Assembly (NCBI GenBank): GCA_965662355.1
Contig: CBFIHP010000025.1
Coordinates: 7,591-71,590 of the forward strand
Length of the DNA stretch: 64,000 bases
Direction: 5' to 3'
DNA from: GCA-2683825 sp965662355
GTDB lineage: Bacteria > Planctomycetota > UBA1135 > GCA-002686595
Shown: positions 17,678 through 25,670 of the stretch, piece after piece
How positions within the stretch are numbered: position 1 is the stretch's first letter
How the letters are laid out: each line of letters starts with the position of its first letter
The notes under the pieces: generated by a model
What the model was told of the DNA's origin: nothing
The model's input: only the letters and a program-made list of their open reading frames with translations
The model's database searches: none
Made by a program: the position numbers and the translations under genes

Positions 17678-18316
17678 ATGGAAAGCCACGAGCTCGTCCT
17701 GTTGTTCGCGTATGGCTCGCTCGTCTTCGAGCTGGTGGTTCTTCCAATTCCCAGTGAAGCCTCCACCTACCAGCTCTTCCTGCGCGCCCCCCCTCGCGAT
17801 CCCGAGCAGGACCGGCTCTCGAGGGCACGCCTGCGGCGCAGGCGCTGGAAGGTCGTGCGCTACTTCTTGCCGACGTCGCTCGGAATCGCGCTGTTTCTGA
17901 TTCCCCTGGTGTTGTTGTGGCTTCCTGATTGGCACGCAGCGTTGTGGCCGATCCGCGCCATGGAGACAACCTCGATTTCTGCGGCCGGCATGGCGCTGGT
18001 GTTGCTAGGGCGCGCGGTGACCTTCGGGGCGACCTTGCAGCTGCGGCGTGCGAAGCGTCGTTCGGCGGGACTCGCGGCGCACGGGTTCTTTCGGCATTCG
18101 CGCAACCCGGGACTCGTCGGCATGTACCTCTTCTATCTCGGGTGCGTGTTGATCTATCCATCCTGGCTGCTTCTCGGGGGCTTCCTGCCCTACGCTCTCA
18201 ACATGCACCGACGGGTGTTGATGGAAGAGTCTCACCTGAGCTGTTCCCTGGGCGCTACGTACGCCACGTATCGCGGCCGGGTGCCCCGCTATCTTCCCCT
18301 GGGGCCTCTGCGGTGA
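17678..18316 (+). CDS. isoprenylcysteine methyltransferase-like (ICMT/PEMT fold) membrane protein
   Basis: A 212-residue membrane protein with four or five hydrophobic segments. The SAM-binding hairpin of ICMT/phospholipid methyltransferases is seen as GFFRHSRNPGLVGMYLFYLG. It is followed by a helix pair and the C-terminal EESHLSCSLGATYATYRGRV and PRYLP elements. It should methylate a lipid-exposed small group; the substrate is unknown. The start is ATG 17678 (GTG 17675 is adjacent and equivalent), immediately after the upstream stop. Overlaps the next gene by GTGA. Confidence 0.7.
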   Translation: MESHELVLLFAYGSLVFELVVLPIPSEASTYQLFLRAPPRDPEQDRLSRARLRRRRWKVVRYFLPTSLGIALFLIPLVLLWLPDWHAALWPIRAMETTSISAAGMALVLLGRAVTFGATLQLRRAKRRSAGLAAHGFFRHSRNPGLVGMYLFYLGCVLIYPSWLLLGGFLPYALNMHRRVLMEESHLSCSLGATYATYRGRVPRYLPLGPLR

Positions 18317-19095
18317 AGGCCGATTCGGACATGCCTCTGTCATCCAGCGGCCCAGAGACCCAGAGCGGGGTGGCCCACTGGTTCGAGCGCACGTATCGCG
18401 ATCTCGGTTTCGACTACCTGCGAGCTCCGGAGGCGTACCCGATCTTTCTGCAGCTACTCGGGGCGCGGGCGGGCCAGTGTCTTCTGGACGTGGCCTGCGG
18501 TCCGGGGCTCTTGCTCAAGGAGGCCAACGACAGGGGCCTCGATGTGCACGGTGTCGACCTGTCGAGGACCGCCCTCGAACTGGCGCAGCGGTATGTACCC
18601 GAGGCGTCGGTACACGTGGGCAACGCCCAGGAGATCGCCCATCCCGAAGGGACCTTCGACTACGTCACCTGCATAGCAGCCCTCGAACGCTTTTTCGATC
18701 GGCCCGCCGCCTTGCGTGAGATGCGTCGTGTCGGAGCGTCCGATGCACGCTTTTGCTTCATGGTTCGCAACGCACGCACGCTCGTCTGGCGCCTATGGCG
18801 AGATGCGCTCGAGAAGCGCAACGTCCACGGCCATCAGGACGCCCTGGATCTCGAACGTTGGTCGGGGCTGTTCGAAGCCCACGGCTTTCGCATCGAAGCC
18901 GTCTACATCGATCAGTGGTTTCGGCAGCGCTTGCGTCGCGCCCTGCGCCTGTTCCGTCCCCTGGATCGCAATCGCCCCGAGCCGGTTGCCAGGCCGATCC
19001 TGCCCCTGCGCTATGCGAACGAGTTCATCTTCATCCTGTCCAAGGGGCCGGATCCGGAAGCCGAACTGGAACGCTCGCCAGATTCGATCGAATGA
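18313..19095 (+). CDS. class I SAM-dependent methyltransferase (first of two)
   Basis: A 260-residue Rossmann methyltransferase. The SAM motif I is LLDVACGPGLLLKEA, motif II VHGVDLSRTALELA, then NAQEIAHPEGTFDYVTCIAALERF and RPAALREMRRV. The ubiE/Methyltransf_11 type is likely. The C-terminal third is Arg-rich (FRQRLRRALRLFRP). GTG 18313 overlaps the preceding stop; ATG 18331 is an alternative. Its position points to tailoring of the cluster product. Confidence 0.75.
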   Translation: MKADSDMPLSSSGPETQSGVAHWFERTYRDLGFDYLRAPEAYPIFLQLLGARAGQCLLDVACGPGLLLKEANDRGLDVHGVDLSRTALELAQRYVPEASVHVGNAQEIAHPEGTFDYVTCIAALERFFDRPAALREMRRVGASDARFCFMVRNARTLVWRLWRDALEKRNVHGHQDALDLERWSGLFEAHGFRIEAVYIDQWFRQRLRRALRLFRPLDRNRPEPVARPILPLRYANEFIFILSKGPDPEAELERSPDSIE

Positions 19096-19970
19096 GTGCA
19101 CGCAAACTCGCGCGCCTGTACGACGACCTCGGGCGCTTTCAGTGGTGGCGGCGACGGCTCGTCGGCCAGGGGCCGGGCGAGGGGCTCGAGATGCACAAGC
19201 GCCTGCGTTCCGACGGCCCCGGGGGAGTCGACCTCACCAATCTCAACGGTTGGATTTGGAAGCAGCTCGGGGCCCTGGATCCGACGTGGACGCCCGAGAA
19301 CATCCTCGACCTTGGAGCGGGCTTCGGCGCGACGCTCTTCGACTGGGCGCAGCACGCCCCAGGCGCACGACTCACTGGCCTTGGGCTGAGCCCGTACCAG
19401 CTCGCCAAGGCCAGGGGTGAGGCTCGTCGCCTCGGGCTGGATACGCGAGCAGGCTTTCAGCTTTGCGACAACGCGGAGTTCGCGGGCCGGGGATTCGACC
19501 TCCTGGTTTCCATCGAGACGCTCTTTCACGCCAAGGATCTCGCAGCGACGTTCGAGAGCCTGGTGCAGCGCCTGCGAGCGGGGGGTCGTCTGGTGCTGGT
19601 CGAGGACATGCTGAACGAGCCCGCTGGCCGAGCGCAAGCCGCTGTCAAGCCGTTGACGACTCTGTGGTCGACGCCCACGCTGCATACCGTGGAGGACTAC
19701 CGAGACGCGTTGCACGAGGCGGGCCTGACCCTGGAGGCCGAACACGACCTTTCTGCGTGGGTCTGCTGCGGCGATCTTTCCGGCTTCCCCGGCCGCCGCG
19801 CCAAGCTGCAGCGCTGGCTGGCCGTCTGCCCACTGCCGCCTTTGCGCGAGGTCCTGCGCGCGTTTCTCGGTGGTCTGTACCTGGAAGAGTTGCATGCGCT
19901 GGGAGCCATGAGCTACCGGGCCTGGTTCGTACGCCTTTCCGGCGCGGATCCTCGGGAGCACGGAGCGTGA
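19092..19970 (+). CDS. class I SAM-dependent methyltransferase (second of two)
   Basis: A 292-residue methyltransferase coupled to its neighbours on both sides by 4-base overlaps (ATGA before, GTGA after). Motif I is ILDLGAGFGATLFDWA, followed by LTGLGLSPYQLAKA, AGFQLCDNAEFAGRGFDLLVS and GGRLVLVEDM. The architecture resembles small-molecule or cyclopropane-like methyltransferases (Methyltransf_11/25). Its sequence differs from the preceding methyltransferase, so this is not a simple duplication. Substrate unknown. Confidence 0.75.
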   Translation: MSARKLARLYDDLGRFQWWRRRLVGQGPGEGLEMHKRLRSDGPGGVDLTNLNGWIWKQLGALDPTWTPENILDLGAGFGATLFDWAQHAPGARLTGLGLSPYQLAKARGEARRLGLDTRAGFQLCDNAEFAGRGFDLLVSIETLFHAKDLAATFESLVQRLRAGGRLVLVEDMLNEPAGRAQAAVKPLTTLWSTPTLHTVEDYRDALHEAGLTLEAEHDLSAWVCCGDLSGFPGRRAKLQRWLAVCPLPPLREVLRAFLGGLYLEELHALGAMSYRAWFVRLSGADPREHGA

Positions 19971-21628
19971 AGGAGTCGGCCCGCAAGCGTGCCGGCATCG
20001 CCCTTGGCTTTCTGTGGCTGCATGCCCTGTGCGCCTTGCGCTTTCCCTGGGAGAACGTGCCCCTGTATGCCAGCTGGTTGCGCGTCTCGCTGGATCTGAC
20101 GGCCTACGTGGGTATCGGGCTTCTCGTGCGCGCGCTCTTCACCCGAGGCGGCCGATGTGCCGGGTGGGGGAGTCGGATCGGCCTCGTGCACGTGCTCGCG
20201 GGGCTGACGCTACTGCTGGTGCTCTTTCGATTCGCCTACACGCTGATGCCTGTCTTCTTCGGTAGGGAGGTCGATCTCTACAACGACATCGACATGTTCC
20301 CCGGACTCGTGCACCTGCTTCTACACCGCCAGGGTCTGGTGCTCCAGGTCCTTGGAATCGTCGTGGCTCTGCTGTTAGGCGCTTTGGTGTACTGGGCGAC
20401 CCAGCGCGCATGGTGTACGGTGCTCGATACCCTGGGTGGCGATTCGACGGGAAAGGTGCTCGCAAGCCTGGGCTTCTTGACACTCGTCGGTGTCGTCGAT
20501 CTGCAAACGAACGACGAGAGCTACTTCGTCACCTCCTACCTCAGCGACGATGTCGCCAGCGCCTGCAGCGAGATCGTGGCGAGCCATCGCGAGCTGGCCA
20601 GGTACGCGGATCAGCTCGACGCCGCAAGGCTGCGACTGGAGGGCGTTGCGACGGACCTCGATCACATTCGAGGGACCGACGTCTTCATTCTCTTCATCGA
20701 ATCGTACGGGCGCTGCCTTTTCCGGGACCCAGAGCTACGTGGCCAGCTGGAGACCTGGAGTGGCCCCTGGTTGCAGCGACTCGAATCGGCCGGGTACTCG
20801 ATGCGGACCGCCTTCGCCTTCCCCTCGGTGCGTGGGGGCAACTCGTCCATGGCCCACGCCGAGTTCATGAGTGGCGTACCGACCTGGACCCGGCGCAGCT
20901 TCGATCGACTGCTGGCCAGCGATCTACGCTCGCTGCCCGACTTCTTCCGTGAAGCTGGCTACCGCACGCTCAACGTCCAACCCGCGATGCCCCGGGCCTG
21001 GAAAGAGGGCAAGTTCTTCGGCTTCACCGACGACATCTTCCAGGCGGACTTTCCCTACGCTGGTACGGCCTATCACTGGGGCACCATGCCCGACCAGTAT
21101 GCCCTGGCGTATCTACTGCAGGAGTACATCATCGGCAGCGACAAGCCCGTTTTCGTGCAGTTCGTTTCCGTCACCAGCCATGCGCCGTTTTCGATGATTC
21201 CGCCCTACATCGAAGACTGGGAGCGCGCGGCAGAAGGCGCAGCCTTCGCCGGGCCGCCAGCGCATGACTACGGGATCGGGTGGTTGGAATACGTCGGACA
21301 CCCGCGGCTCGCCGAAGCCTATTTGGCGAGCATTCGCTATAGCCTCGACACGGCCTTTCAGTTCATCGCCCAGCTGGAACGCGATGCCCTCGTGCTGGTC
21401 CTGGGCGATCATCAGCCGCCGAGGATCGGTGCTTTCCAGGAGCTGGACCAAAGCTTCGATGTTCCGATCCACGTCATCGCCAGGGACCAGCGAGCCCTCG
21501 CTGCATTCGAGCCCTTCGGTTTCCAGGACGGGTTTCTTCCGGCCACGACCACGGGCAACTTCTCAACCTCGCGGATCCTCACCTCCTTCCTCGAGTCCTT
21601 CTCGAGCGGCGAGGAGCAGACCCGGTGA
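19967..21628 (+). CDS. LtaS/MdoB-like membrane phosphotransferase of the sulfatase superfamily
   Basis: A 553-residue protein with four or five transmembrane helices in the first 185 residues, then an extracytoplasmic alkaline-phosphatase-superfamily domain. That layout is typical of lipoteichoic-acid synthase and phosphoglycerol transferases. Landmarks are DVFILFIESYGRCLFRD, SVRGGNSSMAHAEFMSG (probable Ser nucleophile), FVQFVSVTSHAPF and LVLGDHQPPR for the Asp-His metal ligands. These enzymes move a phospho-alcohol from a lipid onto a surface polymer. In this operon it could transfer the unusual head group outward (inference). GTGA overlaps join it to both neighbours. Confidence 0.78.
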   Translation: MKESARKRAGIALGFLWLHALCALRFPWENVPLYASWLRVSLDLTAYVGIGLLVRALFTRGGRCAGWGSRIGLVHVLAGLTLLLVLFRFAYTLMPVFFGREVDLYNDIDMFPGLVHLLLHRQGLVLQVLGIVVALLLGALVYWATQRAWCTVLDTLGGDSTGKVLASLGFLTLVGVVDLQTNDESYFVTSYLSDDVASACSEIVASHRELARYADQLDAARLRLEGVATDLDHIRGTDVFILFIESYGRCLFRDPELRGQLETWSGPWLQRLESAGYSMRTAFAFPSVRGGNSSMAHAEFMSGVPTWTRRSFDRLLASDLRSLPDFFREAGYRTLNVQPAMPRAWKEGKFFGFTDDIFQADFPYAGTAYHWGTMPDQYALAYLLQEYIIGSDKPVFVQFVSVTSHAPFSMIPPYIEDWERAAEGAAFAGPPAHDYGIGWLEYVGHPRLAEAYLASIRYSLDTAFQFIAQLERDALVLVLGDHQPPRIGAFQELDQSFDVPIHVIARDQRALAAFEPFGFQDGFLPATTTGNFSTSRILTSFLESFSSGEEQTR

Positions 21629-24195
21629 CACGGGCATGGCTCTTTGGCCTGGTCGCCCTTGGCGCGTGCTCGCAGCCTGGCGCGCCGGAGTCCACGGAAC
21701 GCATCACGCGCTTGCTCGAGCGCGGCGATGTCAGCGTGCAAGGGATCGTGAACGAGCTGGTCACGGAACGCAGCGTCGAGAATCTCCTTGTGACCGCGGA
21801 GGCCATCGGCCCCGGGCTCCTGCAACTCGAGCTCCCGGACGAGCCCCTCGACTCGTCCCTGCGGTTGCGTACGAGAGAGGGTGTGCCGATCGTGCACCGG
21901 GCGCGCCCTGTGGATCTCCTGGATCAGGATGGCTTTACGTATCTGCCTGCGCTTCGAGCGGTCCCCGCTCGACGGCTGAGTCACGCGAAGGAGTGGTTGG
22001 TTCCGGCACGCTTCGAAGCAGACGAGCAGCCGACGTACCTGGCCCTCTGGACTCCCGAGCGGGTCGTCTCGCTGACGATTCCGACCTTCACGGAACGACT
22101 CGTGCTCCATTGCATCCTGCGTGGCTCGGGAGAGATCGAGTGCACGTTCGATGACGAGCTCGTGGGTACCGAAGCCCTGTCCGGGGTGGGCTGGCAGCGG
22201 GTGCGTTTCGAAGCTGCGCTCGGCCTAGGGTTGCACCAGCTGCGCTTGTCTGCCCAGGGGCATGTCGATCTGGCCTGGGTCGAGTGGGGGGGCTCGTCCT
22301 CCGCTGCGCTCCTGATTCGCGGCCAGCAACCCGGCACGTTTGAGGTTTCCTATCGAACACGGCCCAAGGGCTCCACCAGCCGGCTGTACGCCCAGGCCCT
22401 GGCGGACGAGCGTCGACTCTCCGCCGAATACGGGCTGGCTGGCAGCGGGGCGGAGGGGGTACTACGACGCCTCGATGTCGGTGGCGAACGACGTGCCGGG
22501 TGGTGGCTGCCGAGCCCGTCGGAACTGGCTCTCGGCGTGAGCTTCGCTGCCGGCGATCGCTTGCGCTTCGCCTGTGGACGCACCGCCGATCCGCCAGCGG
22601 GTCCCGGTGACGTCCCGACCCACTTGTTGCAAGAGCCCACCAACGCGGCTGCCACGCTGCGGGTCGTGTGGCAACGCACGGGGCATCCCGACGTCGTGCT
22701 GTCGACCCGCAGGATCGACGGTAACGAGAAGGGCTGGATCGAACTCCAGTCGCAATCCATGTCCGACTCCTTGGCGGGTGCGGGAGTCTTGCGCTTCGTT
22801 ACCGAGGGCGAGCCGCACCTGCCCATCGGTATCGCCGAGCCGCGTATTCTGCGCGCCGCCCTGGAAACCGCAGCGCGACTTCCCAACCTGATCGTGTACA
22901 CGATCGACACGCTACGTGCCGATCATCTCTCGTGCTACGGAGCCAGCAACCCGACCTCGCCCAACATCGACCGCCTCGCGCAGGAGGGCTTCCTTTTCGA
23001 GCGCTTCTACGCAGTCGCCCCCTGGACCCGTCCCACGACCGCGTCCTTGCTGAGCGGCTTTCATCCCACATGGCACGGCATGGGACGCGATCTGCCATTG
23101 GATCCCGAACTGCATACCCTGGCCGAGAGCCTGCGCGACGCGGGCTACTCGACCTGGGCCGCCGTCGCCAACCCCAACGTGGGAGCGGAGGCCCTCGGAT
23201 TCGCCCAGGGCTTCGATCGCTTTTGCGACACCCACGGCATCGGGATGACCTTGCCGGATCCTCTCGGTGCCGCGAGTTCCAAACGCCTGCAAGCCACGCT
23301 GACGCCCTGGATTCGCCAGCACGGCGACGAGCCCTTCCTGCTCTACCTGCATTCGATCGATCCCCACGCACCCTACGCACCACCGCCGGATGCCCTGGCT
23401 CCTTTTGGCCGCGACTACACGGGGCCCTGGCGCAATCGGGATCTCCGTCGCACCAACTTCATCACCCAGGAAGCGGAGATCAACGAGGCCGATCGGCACT
23501 ACATCAGCGACGTCTACGACAACGAGATCCACTACCAGGACACCCAGATCGCCGCCCTGGTCGAACTACTGCGTGAGCAGGGCGTACTCGACAACACGGT
23601 GATCGCCATCGTGTCCGATCACGGCGAGGAACTACGCGAACACGGCGAGTGGGACCACGGCTATCGCGTCTGGGAGGAACTCCTGCACGTACCCTTCGTG
23701 CTCTGGATTCCCGAGCCCTTGCAAACGCGCTGGGGCCTGTCGCCACGGGCCATCCCCGCTACCGTGTCCCAGATCGATTTCGTCCCCGGTTTACTCGAGC
23801 TGCTCCAGGTGGACGATCCGACGACACGCCAGGGCCGCAGCTTCCTCCCGCTCTTGAAAGGTACATCGCTCCCCCCCGTGCCCTTCTATGCCCATGACTA
23901 CCACGCCTGGGATGCCGACGAAATCGGTGCCTTCCAACGCGGTCCGCACAAACTGATATGGACACTCGCCAAGGACGGCCAAGAGACCCCGCGCCTGTAC
24001 GACCTCGAGCAGGATCCGGAGGAACGCAACGACCTCAGCGCAGAGCTGCCCGAGCTCGTGCGCGAACTACAGACCCAAAGGCGCCGCTGGACCCAGCGTT
24101 TCGGCCGCGACGTCCCCTCGGAGCCGCTCGAACTGGACGAGCGCACACGGGCGCAACTGAAGGCCCTGGGCTATGCGGGCCACGAGCAGGACTGA
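21625..24195 (+). CDS. sulfatase-like lipoprotein, last gene of the right arm of the cluster
   Basis: An 856-residue exported protein with lipobox LGAC (Cys15). About 400 residues of unassigned, probably beta-rich sequence precede the catalytic domain. Domain motifs are NLIVYTIDTLRADHLSCYG (Asp428), APWTRPTTASLLSGFHP with Thr468 at the nucleophile position, YLHSIDPHAPY and IVSDHGEELREHG. The missing Cys/Ser argues against formylglycine-type sulfatase activity. It ends LKALGYAG like the other two lipoproteins of this fold. GTG 21625 overlaps the previous stop. The gene closes the right arm just before ssrA. Confidence 0.78.
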   Translation: MTRAWLFGLVALGACSQPGAPESTERITRLLERGDVSVQGIVNELVTERSVENLLVTAEAIGPGLLQLELPDEPLDSSLRLRTREGVPIVHRARPVDLLDQDGFTYLPALRAVPARRLSHAKEWLVPARFEADEQPTYLALWTPERVVSLTIPTFTERLVLHCILRGSGEIECTFDDELVGTEALSGVGWQRVRFEAALGLGLHQLRLSAQGHVDLAWVEWGGSSSAALLIRGQQPGTFEVSYRTRPKGSTSRLYAQALADERRLSAEYGLAGSGAEGVLRRLDVGGERRAGWWLPSPSELALGVSFAAGDRLRFACGRTADPPAGPGDVPTHLLQEPTNAAATLRVVWQRTGHPDVVLSTRRIDGNEKGWIELQSQSMSDSLAGAGVLRFVTEGEPHLPIGIAEPRILRAALETAARLPNLIVYTIDTLRADHLSCYGASNPTSPNIDRLAQEGFLFERFYAVAPWTRPTTASLLSGFHPTWHGMGRDLPLDPELHTLAESLRDAGYSTWAAVANPNVGAEALGFAQGFDRFCDTHGIGMTLPDPLGAASSKRLQATLTPWIRQHGDEPFLLYLHSIDPHAPYAPPPDALAPFGRDYTGPWRNRDLRRTNFITQEAEINEADRHYISDVYDNEIHYQDTQIAALVELLREQGVLDNTVIAIVSDHGEELREHGEWDHGYRVWEELLHVPFVLWIPEPLQTRWGLSPRAIPATVSQIDFVPGLLELLQVDDPTTRQGRSFLPLLKGTSLPPVPFYAHDYHAWDADEIGAFQRGPHKLIWTLAKDGQETPRLYDLEQDPEERNDLSAELPELVRELQTQRRRWTQRFGRDVPSEPLELDERTRAQLKALGYAGHEQD

Positions 24196-24230
24196 GCTCC
24201 CCGCCCCTTCCCTCGGGCTGGCCTGCGTCC

Positions 24231-24236
24231 TATGCT
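24231..24236 (+). promoter_or_regulatory. possible -10 element for ssrA
   Basis: TATGCT lies 17 bases upstream of the mature tmRNA 5' end, at a suitable distance given processing. No good -35 is visible, so the call is weak. Confidence 0.25.
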
Positions 24237-24252
24237 CTGCCTCGCATTCCCC

Positions 24253-24606
24253 GGGGGCGCACTGGTTTCGACCGGTTTGGTTTCGGTCTGGACTGCGCGC
24301 CGGGGGTCCGAGGTCCCCGCCAATCCTCTCGGAACGGCAACTCAATTGCCAACAACTACGCAATCGCAGCTTAATTCGTAGCTGCCGTTTCCCGCGGGAG
24401 TGCCCGTGGCCCGCAGGAAACGACAACAGCGGGCTGGTCGGTCTAGTTTTGCACTTCGGCCAACCGACGAGACCTTAGAAGCGCTGGCCCAAAGGAAGCC
24501 TGTTCGTGGGCGTCCGGCGAGCGAGAACCAAACCACGAAATACGCGCGTAGACGTCTGGTCACGGGTCATTCCGGGACGCGGGTTCGATTCCCGCCGCCT
24601 CCACCA
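24253..24606 (+). ncRNA. ssrA: transfer-messenger RNA (tmRNA)
   Basis: A one-piece tmRNA of 354 nt. The 5' acceptor strand GGGGGCG (24253-24259) pairs with CGCCTCC (24596-24602), followed by A and encoded CCA. The conserved 5' ACTGGTTTCGACCGG block and a T arm with loop TTCGATT are present. The internal reading frame ends with tag residues GNSIANNYAIAA and TAA at 24372-24374; the tag terminus YAIAA is a normal proteolysis signal. It works with SmpB (9455) to rescue stalled ribosomes. Its 3' end is duplicated downstream at 25555. Confidence 0.96.
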
Positions 24607-24607
24607 T
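24590..24607 (+). repeat. att-like direct repeat, ssrA-side copy
   Basis: TCCCGCCGCCTCCACCAT covers the 3' strand of the T stem, the acceptor strand and CCA of tmRNA. It is identical to 25555-25572. Confidence 0.75.
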
Positions 24608-24626
24608 TTCCTTCGCTGCCCACGAA

Positions 24627-24657
24627 AAGGCCCTCAGCCAACAGGTTGAAGGGCCTT
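24627..24657 (+). terminator. strong hairpin after ssrA, possible terminator
   Basis: AAGGCCCTCAGCC, loop AACA, GGTTG-A-AGGGCCTT forms 13 pairs (one G-T) with a single bulged A, starting 20 nt after the tmRNA end. There is no T run downstream on the plus strand, whereas the minus strand has TTTTC after the stem. It may act in either direction or stabilise the precursor. Confidence 0.4.
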
Positions 24658-24815
24658 CAAAGCTCAAGATCGAGGGTCTTGCCCTCCAAGGGCAAGGTCG
24701 AGCCGAAGCCACCGGGCCGCCTTGTCCCGGAAGCTCCGCGGTAGAGGCCGGGCGGGAGTCTGCGGCAGCCTCCGAAGCCGGATAGCAATGTGGCACTTCG
24801 CAGCGGGTATCCGGT

Positions 24816-25385
24816 ATGAGTTACCAAGCGATGGAAAAGCCGAAGCGTCACGGATTCCCAAGGAACGTACGGAGCTCTGCGAAAAAGGACCTAGTCCAGT
24901 TTGCGCTCCCGGGGATGATCGTCTTCATCGTCGAGTTGAGCTTTCTCGCGCAGGACGGGCTCCGCGGCATCTGGCGGACGCTTGGGCAGATGATCGTCCA
25001 CCCCGGCGTCATCGCCAAAATGCCGGCGCATGCTGTGGCTGGGATGTTCCTGTTCCTGTTTGGGTTCACGATCATGTGCTGGGGGCAAGTCACCCTGTTC
25101 AAGAACTATTCAGGCACGGTCGTGATCCACGAGGGGCACGAACTGGTCACGCGCGGTATCTACCGCTTCGTGCGAAACCCGATGTACCTGGGGCTGTTCG
25201 TCGCGTTGATCGTTGGACTGCCACTCTATGTTTCGAGCTTGCGCGCTTTCCTCGTCTCTCTGCTTCTCGTTCCGATCGTGCTCAACCGCGTCCGGCTGGA
25301 GGAGGAGCTTCTCACCGAGCACTTCGGGGAGGAGTACATCGAGTACAAGCGGAGGACGAAACGGATCATCCCAGGAGTCTTCTGA
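24816..25385 (+). CDS. isoprenylcysteine methyltransferase-like membrane protein (cargo of the att-bounded segment)
   Basis: A 189-residue polytopic protein of the ICMT/PEMT family. The SAM-binding region is clear: HEGHELVTRGIYRFVRNPMY followed by LGLFVALIVG and the C-terminal EEELLTEHFGEEYIEYKRR. It is more canonical than the cluster paralogue at 17678 and not obviously its recent duplicate. The ATG 24816 start is used; ATG 24831 is a close alternative. It is the only gene between the two copies of the tmRNA 3' end. The substrate is unknown. Confidence 0.75.
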   Translation: MSYQAMEKPKRHGFPRNVRSSAKKDLVQFALPGMIVFIVELSFLAQDGLRGIWRTLGQMIVHPGVIAKMPAHAVAGMFLFLFGFTIMCWGQVTLFKNYSGTVVIHEGHELVTRGIYRFVRNPMYLGLFVALIVGLPLYVSSLRAFLVSLLLVPIVLNRVRLEEELLTEHFGEEYIEYKRRTKRIIPGVF

Positions 25386-25554
25386 CCGCCGACCGTGTGG
25401 CCGCAGGACGGGTCTATCTGCAAGCATGGAGGCGGCTACCGTCGGGGCCGATTCGGAGGTGAGGACGGCCACAGGTCAGTCCTACGCAGCGAGGAGCCGC
25501 TCCAGAGCTCGCCGGTCGAGGCTGACAGCACCCTCCAGGAACAGTTAGTCCTGG

Positions 25555-25572
25555 TCCCGCCGCCTCCACCAT
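25555..25572 (+). repeat. att-like direct repeat, distal copy
   Basis: An exact 18-bp copy of the end of ssrA in a context with no other tmRNA sequence. The hairpin at 25573 follows at once and may be the original downstream sequence of ssrA. Confidence 0.75.
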
Positions 25573-25589
25573 CCCGCGCTGCGCGCGGG
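25573..25589. terminator. GC-rich perfect hairpin between convergent genes
   Basis: CCCGCGC-TGC-GCGCGGG is a 7-bp perfect stem with a 3-nt loop, directly after the distal att copy. It could be the native ssrA terminator displaced by the insertion. It could also serve the convergent gene ending at 25671. No T run follows. Confidence 0.4.
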
Positions 25590-25670
25590 AGCGGTGAGGC
25601 TTCGGGCAGTCTTCGGGCGGTGCGTGTTGCGCGCCGCGCTATCGACACTCAGACGGAGCTAGAACGATCG

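Larger units (their letters stand above)
24590..25572. mobile_element. remnant integrative element at the 3' end of ssrA
   Basis: The last 17 nt of ssrA plus one base (24590-24607) recur exactly as an 18-bp direct repeat at 25555-25572. tmRNA 3' ends are well-known integrase targets, and insertion recreates the gene end on one side while leaving a copy on the other. The bounded segment of 965 bp (24608-25572) has no integrase and one gene, an ICMT-like methyltransferase. It holds two hairpins before that gene (24627-24657 and the perfect 8-bp stem CTTGCCCT/AGGGCAAG at 24678-24696). A decayed element or a small non-autonomous one would both fit. Confidence 0.6.
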
